From Sphingopyxis sp. 2PD (GTDB lineage Bacteria > Pseudomonadota > Alphaproteobacteria > Sphingomonadales > Sphingomonadaceae), in NCBI RefSeq assembly GCF_005503695.1, contig NZ_SCMU01000003.1:1-64000 (forward strand): a DNA stretch of 64,000 nucleotides, given 5' to 3'. Below, piece by piece: positions 27,418 to 35,883 of the stretch (within the stretch, counting starts at the first letter, position 1; each line of letters begins with the position of its first letter). A program made the position numbers and the translations under genes. The notes beneath the pieces were generated by a model. That model saw only the letters and a list, made by a program, of their open reading frames with translations. It was not told the origin of the DNA and searched no databases.

Positions 27418-28328
27418 GCGTCACCTCCCGTTTTGGGCTTGCGCGGCGCGCGCGGTTTGGCTGGAATCTTGGTCTTGGCGGTAGCCTCGGCCTTCTTCGT
27501 TGCCGGAGTCTTTGCCTTGGCGCGCGTCGTCGCCTTCGCGCCCTCACGGCTCGTCTTTGCCGCGGCCTTGTTGACCTTGGCACCCGCGCCCGTTTGCGCC
27601 GGGCTTTCGGTGGTCTTCGGGGTCGGTGGCGGCGGCGCCTTCGCCTTGTCGTCCGCGGCCTTGACCTCTTTCGACGTCATCGGCGTGGGCGCGCCCTTAC
27701 CGGGCGCTTCGCCGGTCCCGCCAGCCTTTTCATCGCCGGGCAGCACATAGTCGGCGCCTTCCCATGGGCTGAGGAAGTCGAAGTTGCGGAAATCCTGCGC
27801 CAGCTTCACCGGCTCATAAACGACGCGCTTGTCCTCTTCGCTGTAGCGCAGCTCGGTATAGCCGGTCAGCGGGAAGTCCTTGCGCTGCGGATGCCCCTGG
27901 AACCCATAGTCGGTCAGGATGCGACGAAGGTCCGGGTTGCCCGCGAACAGCACGCCATACATGTCGAACACTTCGCGCTCGAGCCAGCCGGCGTTCGGCC
28001 ACACGGGTACGATCGTCGGCACCGGCGTCGCCTCGTCGGTCGATACGCGCACGCGAAGGCGATGATTCTTCGTCACGCTGAGCAGGTGATAGACCACCTC
28101 GAACCGCTCGGCGCGGTCGGGGTAATCGACCCCGGCAATCTCCATGAGCTGCTGATATTCGAGATTGTCGCGCAGCGCGATCATCACCCCGGCGACCGCG
28201 GCCCGATCGACGGTGATGCTGTCTTCGTCGGCAGCGAAATCATGCGCAAGCAAGTCGGCGCCGAGCAACGCCTTGAGCGCTGCCGCAAGCGTGGGCTGCG
28301 GCGCAACGAGGGGAGCAGGATGGGCCAT
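27414..28328 (-). CDS. nuoC: NADH-quinone oxidoreductase subunit C with a long Lys/Ala/Pro-rich tail
   Basis: 30-kDa subunit of the peripheral arm. Residues 1-200 are a normal NuoC ([20 protein letters not shown], then [20 protein letters not shown] and [20 protein letters not shown]). Residues 200-304 form an extra low-complexity tail with about 20 lysines and many Ala, Pro and Thr residues, resembling histone-H1-like tails (for example [20 protein letters not shown]). The tail is in frame and ends in the ATGA overlap with nuoD, so it is not an assembly error. Its role is unknown. Confidence 0.95.
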   Translation of the reverse strand: MAHPAPLVAPQPTLAAALKALLGADLLAHDFAADEDSITVDRAAVAGVMIALRDNLEYQQLMEIAGVDYPDRAERFEVVYHLLSVTKNHRLRVRVSTDEATPVPTIVPVWPNAGWLEREVFDMYGVLFAGNPDLRRILTDYGFQGHPQRKDFPLTGYTELRYSEEDKRVVYEPVKLAQDFRNFDFLSPWEGADYVLPGDEKAGGTGEAPGKGAPTPMTSKEVKAADDKAKAPPPPTPKTTESPAQTGAGAKVNKAAAKTSREGAKATTRAKAKTPATKKAEATAKTKIPAKPRAPRKPKTGGDA

Positions 28329-28882
28329 CAGCGTTCGATCGTCCCGGTGCGGCGGATTTTCCGCTGCAATTGCATCACGCCATAGAGCAGGGCTTCGGCG
28401 GTCGGCGGGCAGCCGGGAACATATATGTCCACCGGCACGATGCGGTCGCAGCCGCGCACGACGCTGTAGCTATAGTGGTAGTAGCCGCCGCCATTGGCAC
28501 AGCTACCCATCGAAATCACATATTTCGGGTTCGACATCTGATCGTACACGCGGCGAAGCGCGGGTGCCATCTTGTTGCACAGCGTTCCCGCGACAATCAT
28601 CACGTCCGATTGGCGCGGGGACGCGCGCGGCGCGACGCCGAAGCGCTCCATATCATAACGCGGCATGTTGACGTGGATCATCTCGACCGCGCAGCAGGCG
28701 AGGCCAAAGGTCATCCACCACAGCGAGCCGGTGCGCGCCCAGTTGAACAGATCCTCGGTCGAGGTGACGAGAAAGCCCTTGTCGCCGACCTCGCTGTTGA
28801 GATCGTCGAAAAAGCTCTGGTCCGGATTCGTGCCGGGAGCCACCGGCATCTGGCCGGGCATGATGATGCTGGACGTGCTCAT
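28328..28882 (-). CDS. nuoB: NADH-quinone oxidoreductase subunit B
   Basis: Carries the terminal [4Fe-4S] N2 cluster that reduces quinone. Cluster motifs: [30 protein letters not shown] and [12 protein letters not shown]. From ATG at 28882 it has 184 residues. The start overlaps the nuoA stop as ATGA, so the longer reading to 29107 is rejected. Confidence 0.97.
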   Translation of the reverse strand: MSTSSIIMPGQMPVAPGTNPDQSFFDDLNSEVGDKGFLVTSTEDLFNWARTGSLWWMTFGLACCAVEMIHVNMPRYDMERFGVAPRASPRQSDVMIVAGTLCNKMAPALRRVYDQMSNPKYVISMGSCANGGGYYHYSYSVVRGCDRIVPVDIYVPGCPPTAEALLYGVMQLQRKIRRTGTIER

Positions 28883-29253
28883 TCCCAATCCAACGCGCCT
28901 TTTTTCCACGCGTACACAAGGCCGAGCGTGAGTTCGGCGAGGAAAATCATCATCGTGGCCCAACCGGCCCAGCCGATCTCTTCCAGGCTGACCGCCCAGG
29001 GAAAGAGAAAGGCCGCTTCGAGGTCGAAGATGATGAACAGAATCGCGACGAGATAGAAGCGGACGTCGAACTGGCTGCGCGCATCCTCGAACGCGGGAAA
29101 GCCGCATTCATATTCGGTCAGCTTCGCCGGCTCGGGCTTGTGCGCCCCGGTCAGCCGCGCCACGCCCATCGGCAGGAACACGAACGCCGACGACAGCCCG
29201 ACCGCAATGACCAGGAATATCAGGATCGGCAAATATTGCGTCAGATCGACCAT
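28879..29253 (-). CDS. nuoA: NADH-quinone oxidoreductase subunit A
   Basis: Small three-helix membrane subunit and first gene of the complex I operon. Conserved [20 protein letters not shown] and [13 protein letters not shown] are present. Start [11 protein letters not shown] gives 124 residues; an upstream in-frame GTG would add 12 basic residues. The 228-base gap to the divergent ybjN-like gene must hold both promoters, but I could not identify convincing core elements; a 7-bp hairpin (29339-29357) is the only clear structure there. Confidence 0.95.
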   Translation of the reverse strand: MVDLTQYLPILIFLVIAVGLSSAFVFLPMGVARLTGAHKPEPAKLTEYECGFPAFEDARSQFDVRFYLVAILFIIFDLEAAFLFPWAVSLEEIGWAGWATMMIFLAELTLGLVYAWKKGALDWE

Positions 29254-29481
29254 GGGAGCTCGCAGTCTTGTTTTAGAGGTGTTTGCCACCCGTTATGCGG
29301 GCGCTTTAGGCCAGCCTGCCGCCCGTCGCAAGCGCTGCGGGCATGATTTTCATGCCCCGAGTGACCAAAAGCACAAACGCCGCTGGCGGCAGCGCCTATC
29401 GCTGTGATACGCCGCACGAATTGGGGTTAATTGAGCGCTTTCGGGGCGATTTCGACGGCGGTTCATGCAGGGAGGAGTTTC

Positions 29482-29964
29482 ATGAGATCATTTGCCACGC
29501 GCGCAGCGCTTGCCTTGGGCGCATCCGCCCTGCTTGCCGCGACGCCCGCGCACGCCGAACTGGTCAATGCGACCGATCCGGCGACGATCGAGGCGATCGT
29601 CGAGTCGCAGGGCTGGCCCGCGACGATCGTCGCCAAGCCGGGCGATGACCCCTATATCGAAAGCAACCGCAACGGCCTCAAATTCCTCGTCCTGTTCATG
29701 AACTGCGACGAGGGCAAGAAATGCAAGACGCTGCAATATTATATGGGCTTCAGCGACGCCAAGGACGTGTCGCTGGAAAAGCTGAACAAGTGGAACAAGG
29801 ACAAACGCTTTGCGCGTGCCTACCGGGATGATGAAGGCGATCCCGTGCTCGAAATGGACGTCGATCTCGATTTTGCGGGCATCCCGCGCGAAAACGTCGG
29901 CGAGACATTCAACACCTGGTCGACGCTCATGGACAGCTTCCGCGAATATGTGTTCGAGAAGTGA
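29482..29964 (+). CDS. YbjN domain-containing exported protein
   Basis: A 160-residue protein with a signal peptide (MRSFATRAALALGASALLAA, ending PAHA) followed by a YbjN-type domain: VESQGWPATIVAKPGDDPY, then KFLVLFMNCDEGKKCKTLQY and LNKWNKDKRFARAYRDDEG. YbjN proteins are structural relatives of secretion chaperones; function is poorly defined. Start 29482 is supported by GGGAGGAG seven bases upstream. Its stop overlaps the next gene as GTGA, so the two are coupled. Confidence 0.82.
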   Translation: MRSFATRAALALGASALLAATPAHAELVNATDPATIEAIVESQGWPATIVAKPGDDPYIESNRNGLKFLVLFMNCDEGKKCKTLQYYMGFSDAKDVSLEKLNKWNKDKRFARAYRDDEGDPVLEMDVDLDFAGIPRENVGETFNTWSTLMDSFREYVFEK

Positions 29965-30272
29965 GCGAGCATCCCGATCAGGATACAGGGTATGACCTGA
30001 TCGCGTTTGTGACGTTTGACGTCGACCCTGGCGCCGAAACGCGAGGCAAGCCGATCACGGCCGACTGGGGACCCAGCATATTGGTGAATAAAGTCTTTTA
30101 CCCCGGACGCATCAAAGCCTGCGATCAGCCTATGTTTTTTGGCAAATCCGGAAAAGTGCGGCTTTCGGTGATGACATTTAATGGAAATTTGTCGCTCACA
30201 GTCGGTCAAGAATTCCGGCTCTGCGCGGGACCGCGGCAAATCGCATCCGGTCGCGTTCTCGAGATTCTTTAA
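29961..30272 (+). CDS. Small EF-Tu domain III-like protein, coupled to ybjN-like gene
   Basis: A 103-residue protein starting at GTG, overlapping the preceding stop as GTGA. The whole length can be laid over the third beta-barrel domain of EF-Tu: an opening strand (YDLIAFVTFDVDPGAETRGK), and a C-terminal part (GKVRLSVMTFNGNLSLTVGQ, then FRLCAGPRQIASGRVLEIL) that resembles the EF-Tu end with its GGRTVGAGVV. No GTPase domain is present. This is a by-eye match and needs profile confirmation. The gene ends inside a long inverted repeat. Confidence 0.6.
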   Translation: MSEHPDQDTGYDLIAFVTFDVDPGAETRGKPITADWGPSILVNKVFYPGRIKACDQPMFFGKSGKVRLSVMTFNGNLSLTVGQEFRLCAGPRQIASGRVLEIL

Positions 30273-30286
30273 CGCGACCGGATGCG
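30242..30286. terminator. 16-bp perfect inverted repeat between convergent genes
   Basis: Arms at 30242-30257 and 30271-30286 are exact inverted copies with a 13-base loop, spanning the last codons and stop of the small EF-Tu-like gene and pointing at the convergent phosphatase. There is no T-run on either side, so it is either a non-classical terminator or another kind of RNA structure. Confidence 0.6.
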
Positions 30287-30296
30287 CCGATGGTGA

Positions 30297-31115
30297 TCAC
30301 GCGTTGCGCAGCGCGCCCGCGACCAGTTTCTGCAACTTCGAATGCACCGCGGCGCTGCCCGCGATGAATTCGCTGCGCTCGAGCGCGCGGTCGCCGCCGC
30401 GAAAATCGCTGACGAAGCCGCCGGCTTCGCGGACGAGCAGCATGCCTGCTGCGACGTCCCAGACCTTGAGGTCGCTTTCCCAGAAGCCGTCGTAACGCCC
30501 TGCGGCGACCCACGCGAGGTCGAGGCTGGCGGCGCCAAAGCGGCGGATGCCCGCGACTTCAGGGGCGACGGCGCCAAAAATGCGGCTCCACTGCGCGAAA
30601 TCGCCATGACCCATATAGGGTATGCCGGTCGCGATCAGGCATTCGTTGAGGTGGCGGCGCGACGCCACGCGCAGGCGGCGGTCGTGCAGCCACGCGCCGC
30701 GGCCGCGCTCGGCCCAATAGCTTTCGTCGGTCACCGGCTGATAGATCAGGCACGAGGTGATGTCGCCCCAGCCGCCGCCGGGCTTGGGTTCCTGCACCGC
30801 GATCGAAATCGCGAAATGCGGGATCGCGTGGAGGAAGTTCGACGTGCCGTCGAGCGGGTCGATGATGAAGCGCGGTTTGCCCGGCTCGCCCTCGATCACC
30901 CCGCCCTCTTCGAGCACAAAGCCCCAGCCCGGACGATCGCGGCCGAGTTCGTCATAGAGGGTGCGCTCGGCGGCCTGATCGGCCTTCGACACAAAATCGG
31001 CCGGTCCCTTTTGCGAAACCTGCAGATGCTCGATCTCGCCAAAGTCGCGGCGCAGCTTGGTGCCAGCCTTGCGCGCAGCGCGCTCCATGACGGTGATGAT
31101 GCCGGATACGGCCAT
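30297..31115 (-). CDS. Inositol monophosphatase family protein
   Basis: Mg-dependent sugar-phosphate phosphatase, 272 residues. The metal motif DPLDGTSNFLHAIPHF is intact, followed by the second motif WDVAAGMLLVREAGG near the C-terminus; the upstream Glu motif is LEEGG rather than the usual GEE. In bacteria such proteins (SuhB-like) act on inositol-1-phosphate or related substrates. ATG at 31115 was chosen because the earlier in-frame start lies in a repeat. It follows efp on the same strand. Confidence 0.88.
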   Translation of the reverse strand: MAVSGIITVMERAARKAGTKLRRDFGEIEHLQVSQKGPADFVSKADQAAERTLYDELGRDRPGWGFVLEEGGVIEGEPGKPRFIIDPLDGTSNFLHAIPHFAISIAVQEPKPGGGWGDITSCLIYQPVTDESYWAERGRGAWLHDRRLRVASRRHLNECLIATGIPYMGHGDFAQWSRIFGAVAPEVAGIRRFGAASLDLAWVAAGRYDGFWESDLKVWDVAAGMLLVREAGGFVSDFRGGDRALERSEFIAGSAAVHSKLQKLVAGALRNA

Positions 31116-31132
31116 TGTTCGATCTCCAACGC

Positions 31133-31208
31133 GTCGCCCCCGCGAAGGCGGGGGCCGCAAGCAACCCTGCGCTACGCCGATAGCGGCCCCCGCCTTCGCG
31201 GGGGCGAC
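31133..31208. repeat. Very GC-rich palindromic repeat between efp and the phosphatase gene
   Basis: Two 26-base arms (31133-31158 and 31183-31208) are perfect inverted copies, core CCCCGCGAAGGCGGGGGCC, with a 24-base spacer. It fills most of the 98-base gap between the efp stop and the phosphatase start. A hairpin this stable is likely to lower read-through from efp. Confidence 0.88.
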
Positions 31209-31213
31209 GTTAT

Positions 31214-31777
31214 TTAGTCGGCGCGGCGAACATATTCACGGTCGTACACATGTACGACGATCTTGGTCCCGCTGGTGATGTGCGGCGGCACCATCACGCG
31301 AACGCCATTGTCAAGGATCGCGGGCTTGTACGACGACGAAGCCGTTTGCCCCTTTACCACCGCGTCGGCCTCGACGATCGTTGCTTCGATCGTTTCGGGC
31401 AGTTCGACCGAGATCGGGCGCTCTTCCCACAGTTCCAGCACGACATCCATGCCATCCTGCAGGAACTCGTGCGCCTCGCCGACGACATCCTTGGAAATGT
31501 TGATCTGTTCGAACGTGTCCTTGTCCATGAACACCAGATCGTCGCCCTCGGCATAGAGGAACTGGAAATCCTTGGTGTCGAGGCGGACCTTTTCGACCGT
31601 GTCGGCGCTGCGGAAACGGTTGTTGAGCTTGCGCCCGTCGATCAGATTCTTGGCTTCGACCTGCATATAGGCGCCGCCCTTGCCCGGCTGGGTATGCTGG
31701 ATCTTGGTGACCTTCCAGATGCCACCTTCATATTCGAGGATATTGCCGGGACGGATTTCAACGCCGGTGATCTTCAT
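31214..31777 (-). CDS. efp: Elongation factor P
   Basis: Rescues ribosomes stalled at polyproline. The 187-residue protein has the three-domain EF-P layout. Its tip loop reads [15 protein letters not shown], keeping Lys33 at the position beta-lysylated in E. coli; no modification genes are in this window. The C-terminal [19 protein letters not shown] is typical. ATG at 31777 begins the conserved [11 protein letters not shown]. Confidence 0.95.
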   Translation of the reverse strand: MKITGVEIRPGNILEYEGGIWKVTKIQHTQPGKGGAYMQVEAKNLIDGRKLNNRFRSADTVEKVRLDTKDFQFLYAEGDDLVFMDKDTFEQINISKDVVGEAHEFLQDGMDVVLELWEERPISVELPETIEATIVEADAVVKGQTASSSYKPAILDNGVRVMVPPHITSGTKIVVHVYDREYVRRAD

Positions 31778-31884
31778 CGCGCACACTCACTAGACAAGGA
31801 TGGAAAGAGCAAAGCCGCGCCGGCCGGGCACAGCTATCAGGTGCGCGCCTGTAGCCGCGCGAGCGCCGAAGGGCAAGCCGCGTG

Positions 31885-33843
31885 TCAGGCCGTGGCGACA
31901 ACCATGGCGCGCGTCCGCCGATAGCTGAGCCAGACGAGCCCGACGAACAGGACCAGCCCGACCCACGGCGCATAGGGGGCGTAGCCGTCGCCAACGACCG
32001 CAAGCGGCGCATCGCTGCCGCTGCCCGCGACGATACCGGCGTAAAGGACGCCGAACAGGCTTTCACCGACGATCATCCCAGTTGCAGTCAGCACGCCCAT
32101 GCGGTGCGCGAAGCCCGCGTTCGGGCGCTTTGCCGCCCAGCGGTCGTAGAACCAGCCGCCGACCGCACCGATTACCACGGGCAGGATCACCGCCATCGGC
32201 AGATAAATGCCGATGCCGATCGCGAGCGGCGGCAGGCGGAGCTTGCCTGCGCGGCCGAGCAGCGCATCGACGTTAATGAAGCCCACCCCGGCAAGCGCGC
32301 CGTAACCCAGCATCGTCCAGTTGAGGTCGCCGCCGAGCACGCCCTGCGCGAGCGAGGAGATCAGCCCCGCCTGCGGCGCGGCCAGTGCATTCGGGCCCGC
32401 GCCGGGCGCGCCGACAAATCCGACCGTTTCGTTGAGCACATTGAGCACCGGCGGCACGATGAGCGAACCAAAGATCACGCCGATGATCAGCGCGACCTGC
32501 TGTTTCCACGGCGTCGCGCCGACGAGCTGGCCGGTCTTCAGGTCCTGAAGATTATCGTTGGAGATCGTCGCGATCCCGAACACCAGCCCGGTGACGATCA
32601 GCGCATAAGCGACCATCGCGTTGACTTCCGCTTCGCCCCCGCCGCGGCCAAGGAGGCCGAGCAGCAGCAGCGACGAAGCGATGATTGCAAGGATGCCGAT
32701 CCCCGACACCGGCGAGTTCGATGCGCCGATCAAACCTGCCATATAGCCGGTGACCGACGCGATCATCAGCCCGACGATGATGATGAACAGGATCGCACCG
32801 GCGATCAGCGCAAACGACGCTCCGGCGAGCGGTCCCCCCGACAGTTCGGACCAAAGCAGGATGCTGATCGGGAGCATCAGGAACAGCGATCCGCCGAACA
32901 CCCAGCCGATCGACATATCCTGTTCCTCGATCGCCAGCGCGTGCCCGCCCTGCCGCGCGCGGCTGGCCGCCATTGCCGATCGGATGCCGCCAACTACCGG
33001 CTTGGCGATCTTGATGAGCGTCCAGATCGCGGCAACCGCGATTACCCCGGCGCCAAAGAAGCGCACATCGGCGCGAAACACGGTGTTCGCCAGCGTTTCA
33101 GCGTCGCCGACGCCGCCCTGCGTCAGGATCGGCAGCAAGACCCACCAGCCGGTGACCAGGCCAACGAGCTGCGCCATACCCACCGACAGGCCGACAAGAT
33201 GGCCAACGCCGAACAGCGCAAAGGCGAGCCCGCCCGCAATCCCGGTCGCGCCGCTGCCGACCGCGAACCAGCGCGCAACTTCTGCGCCGGCGAGTTTCAT
33301 CTGGGTCAGCAGCGTGAAACCGGCAGCGACAATCGAATTCCACAGGAGTGCCGACAAGCCCGCCTTGTTCTCCGCCGCGCCTTCGGCGCTGGCGGCGCCG
33401 ACCTGCAGCACTTCGGCGGCAGCGCGGCCCTCGGGATAGGGCAGGTCCGAATCGACGACGAGCGCGCGGCGCAGCGGAACCGAGAACAGCACGCCCAAAA
33501 TGCCGCCGAGCATCGTGATCGCGGTGGTTTCGAGCAAGGGGAAGCCCTGCCAGTAGCCGACCATCACCAGCCCCGGCAGCACGAAGATGATCGCCGCCAG
33601 CGTACCCGCGGCGCTGGCGATCGTCTGGACGATGTTGTTCTCGAGGATTGTCGACCCCGCCATATAGCGCAGCAGCGCCATCGAAATCACCGCGGCGGGG
33701 ATCGAGGTTGCAAAGGTCAGCCCGACCTTCAGCCCCAGATAGACGTTCGCGGCCGTGAACATCAGCGTCAGCACGCCGCCAAGAATAATCGCACGGATCG
33801 TCAGTTCGCGCCCGCGTGTCCTCGTCGTGGTGCTGTCGGTCAT
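31885..33843 (-). CDS. OPT family oligopeptide transporter
   Basis: Large inner-membrane transporter, 652 residues with about 15-16 hydrophobic helices. It matches the bacterial OPT family (TFTAANVYLGLKVGLTFATS-like start, SDLPYPEGRAAAEVLQVG and ISNDNLQDLKTGQLVGATPW as signatures). Substrates are probably small peptides or metal-chelate compounds; the sequence does not decide. The 298-base gap upstream (33844-34141) contains no gene I can support. A promoter there is expected, but I found no convincing core elements. Confidence 0.9.
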   Translation of the reverse strand: MTDSTTTRTRGRELTIRAIILGGVLTLMFTAANVYLGLKVGLTFATSIPAAVISMALLRYMAGSTILENNIVQTIASAAGTLAAIIFVLPGLVMVGYWQGFPLLETTAITMLGGILGVLFSVPLRRALVVDSDLPYPEGRAAAEVLQVGAASAEGAAENKAGLSALLWNSIVAAGFTLLTQMKLAGAEVARWFAVGSGATGIAGGLAFALFGVGHLVGLSVGMAQLVGLVTGWWVLLPILTQGGVGDAETLANTVFRADVRFFGAGVIAVAAIWTLIKIAKPVVGGIRSAMAASRARQGGHALAIEEQDMSIGWVFGGSLFLMLPISILLWSELSGGPLAGASFALIAGAILFIIIVGLMIASVTGYMAGLIGASNSPVSGIGILAIIASSLLLLGLLGRGGGEAEVNAMVAYALIVTGLVFGIATISNDNLQDLKTGQLVGATPWKQQVALIIGVIFGSLIVPPVLNVLNETVGFVGAPGAGPNALAAPQAGLISSLAQGVLGGDLNWTMLGYGALAGVGFINVDALLGRAGKLRLPPLAIGIGIYLPMAVILPVVIGAVGGWFYDRWAAKRPNAGFAHRMGVLTATGMIVGESLFGVLYAGIVAGSGSDAPLAVVGDGYAPYAPWVGLVLFVGLVWLSYRRTRAMVVATA

Positions 33844-34141
33844 GTCATTCTCCCCGCCCGCTGTCTCGCGGCCCGCCCCGCCTTGCGCAAGTCCAAATTT
33901 GGGCCAGCCGAAAAGCGATGAACCGAAGCCGATTTGACGTATCGATCCAATATGGAGGCATTGGTTCGCGGCATATCGGCGGCATGATGAGTACCGATCT
34001 TTCCCACGTCACGCCCCGACCACGCGGCAGCGGTGCCGTACCACCGCACCGCCCAGCGCCTTGCGCCGGCCTGTTTGGCTGGCGCAAGGATGGCGTTCCG
34101 CCCGGCCCATCCGCCGAAATGCCCGAGAAGCCGGGACGTGA

Positions 34142-34789
34142 TTATCCTGCCGGCTGATCTTTCAGCAGCGCGGTAAACGCCCGCACTGCTGCCGCCGGGC
34201 CATCGGGATGCGCCCATACCCCGCCCGATACCGCGAGGAAATCGGCGCCGGCATCGACCAGCTCGCGCGCATTTTGGGCAGTGATCCCGCCGATCGCGAC
34301 GCAGGGCAATTCGAACATGCTTTGCCACCATTCCAGGATCTCGGCATCCGCGTGATGTTCGACGGTCTTGGTGGTGGTCGGGAAAAACGCCCCAAAGGCA
34401 ACATAATCCGCCCCGGCCTCGCCCGCTTCCATTGCGAGATGGCGGCTGGCGTGACAGGTGATCCCGATCTGGGCGCCCGGCCCCAGTTCGCGCCGCGCCG
34501 CTTTGGGATCGCCGTCGCCCTGCCCCAGATGCACACCATCGGCGCCCAATCGCTTGGCCAGGGCGACATCGTCGTTGACGATAAACGCGACGTCGCGGGC
34601 CGCACAGATCGCCTGCAAGGGCTCGGCCAGGCGTGCCGCTTCGTGCTGATCGAGCCCCTTCACCCGAAACTGGAACGCGGCAACCGGCCCGGCATCGAGC
34701 GCGGCCACAAATTGGCCCGGAAAATCGCCGCCGACATCAAGCGGCGAGATGAGGTAGAGCTGGCAAGGAATGCGGGTCACTTGGGTCAT
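34142..34789 (-). CDS. thiE: Thiamine phosphate synthase
   Basis: Joins HMP-pyrophosphate and thiazole phosphate to thiamine phosphate. The 215-residue TIM barrel shows [37 protein letters not shown] with the following [24 protein letters not shown] and [20 protein letters not shown]. No other thiamine gene or TPP riboswitch is visible nearby. It is divergent from the lipoprotein gene across only 35 bases. Confidence 0.94.
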   Translation of the reverse strand: MTQVTRIPCQLYLISPLDVGGDFPGQFVAALDAGPVAAFQFRVKGLDQHEAARLAEPLQAICAARDVAFIVNDDVALAKRLGADGVHLGQGDGDPKAARRELGPGAQIGITCHASRHLAMEAGEAGADYVAFGAFFPTTTKTVEHHADAEILEWWQSMFELPCVAIGGITAQNARELVDAGADFLAVSGGVWAHPDGPAAAVRAFTALLKDQPAG

Positions 34790-34824
34790 GGCGGGTTCAT
34801 AGCGATGCGCTCAAGAACCCGCAA

Positions 34825-35226
34825 ATGCAGAACCGCCATCGCCTTACCCCTCTCCTTCTGGCCGCCGCTTTCGCGCTGTCGGCATGCGCCACGACGCGCG
34901 ATCCGGCGCCGCTCGCCGATGCCAGCGACGTCGCGCTCGGCGAGCGCGCCTATGCCGACGGACCGATCGTTCAGCCGGTCGCAGTGCTGGAGGACAGCCG
35001 CTGCCCGATGAACGCCCGCTGCATCTGGGCCGGGCGCGTGCGGGTGCAGATGCTGTGGATTCGCAGCAACGGCGAACAGCAGCCGTTCGAAGTAACGCTG
35101 GGCGAAGCGACGCCGCTTGCCGACGGGAGCATCACGCTGGAATCGGTGCGGCCCGACAGGATGACGAACGTCGAGCTGAAGCCGGAGGATTATCGCTTCT
35201 CATTCCGTTTCGCGGGCGGACTTTAA
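34825..35226 (+). CDS. Predicted lipoprotein of unknown function
   Basis: A 133-residue protein with a lipoprotein signal (MQNRHRLTPLLLAAAFALSAC, Cys21 in an LSAC lipobox). The mature part holds a two-cysteine motif (LEDSRCPMNARCIWAGRVRV) that I have seen in small secreted proteins of sphingomonads, then beta-rich sequence. Its TAA stop lies in the same TTAA as the stop of the convergent methyltransferase gene. Confidence 0.78.
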   Translation: MQNRHRLTPLLLAAAFALSACATTRDPAPLADASDVALGERAYADGPIVQPVAVLEDSRCPMNARCIWAGRVRVQMLWIRSNGEQQPFEVTLGEATPLADGSITLESVRPDRMTNVELKPEDYRFSFRFAGGL

Positions 35227-35879
35227 CGCACCCGCGCCAGCACAAACCCGTCCCACTTTTTCGCGCCGACGGTCTGCACCGCCGTCGCGTCGAGTCGCGG
35301 TTCGGCGTTCAGCATATCGAACAGCGCGCGTGTTCCGACGATCCGTTCGTCGCCGCTGTCACCGTCCAGCACCCCGCCTTCGCGCACGACATTGTCGACG
35401 ACGATCGTCGTTCCGGGGCGCCCGAGCCGGATTGCCTCGCGCACATAATGCACATTGTTCTGCTTGTCGGCATCGATGAACACGAAGTCGAACGCCGTTT
35501 CGCCGGTCATCGCGGCGAGGGTGTCGCTTGCCGGCCCCACTCGAATGTCGACCAGCCCGCCGACGTCAGCGCGTTCCAGATTGGCCCGGGCGACATTGGC
35601 ATGATGTGCCTCGAGCTCCAGCGTCACCAAGCGGCCGTCCTCGGGCAGCGCGCGCGCCAGCCAGATTGTCGAATAACCACCGAGCGTTCCGATCTCGAGG
35701 ATGTTTTTCGCACCCGCGGTCTGCGCCAGCAAGAACAGCATCTTGCCCTGAGCGGCCGACACGTCGATCGGCGGCAACCCGTTCGCGGCATTGTTGGCGA
35801 GAGTGGCGGCAAGCGCGTCGTCGGCGCCGAGCAATTTGCCGGCGATATAATCATCGACGGCTTGCCACCCTTCTCCCAT
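35223..35879 (-). CDS. Class I SAM-dependent O-methyltransferase
   Basis: A 218-residue enzyme of the catechol/caffeoyl-CoA O-methyltransferase type. SAM motif I reads ILEIGTLGGYSTIWLA, motif II has VTLELEAHHANVARANL, and the metal-binding DFVFIDADKQNN stretch is present. ATG at 35879 starts four bases after the fba stop, so it is probably the last gene of the tkt-gap-pgk-fba unit. The methyl acceptor is unknown. Confidence 0.88.
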   Translation of the reverse strand: MGEGWQAVDDYIAGKLLGADDALAATLANNAANGLPPIDVSAAQGKMLFLLAQTAGAKNILEIGTLGGYSTIWLARALPEDGRLVTLELEAHHANVARANLERADVGGLVDIRVGPASDTLAAMTGETAFDFVFIDADKQNNVHYVREAIRLGRPGTTIVVDNVVREGGVLDGDSGDERIVGTRALFDMLNAEPRLDATAVQTVGAKKWDGFVLARVR

Positions 35880-35883
35880 CACT

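Noticed and set aside
27414-27730. NuoC tail as a frameshift artefact
   Set aside because: The tail stays in frame to a stop that overlaps nuoD as ATGA, exactly like neighbouring junctions.
25399-27750. 783-codon open frame on the plus strand opposite nuoC, nuoD and nuoE
   Set aside because: It crosses three certain genes on the opposite strand, so it cannot be a real gene.
31882-33921. 679-codon open frame opposite the OPT transporter
   Set aside because: Antisense shadow; the OPT protein has coherent membrane helices while this frame is charged and featureless.
33844-34141. Possible small genes in the OPT-thiE gap
   Set aside because: Short frames exist on both strands but none has a ribosome site, signal or membrane segment.
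34790-34824. Possible TPP riboswitch before thiE
   Set aside because: Only 35 bases separate thiE from the divergent gene, and no riboswitch-like conserved bases are visible.
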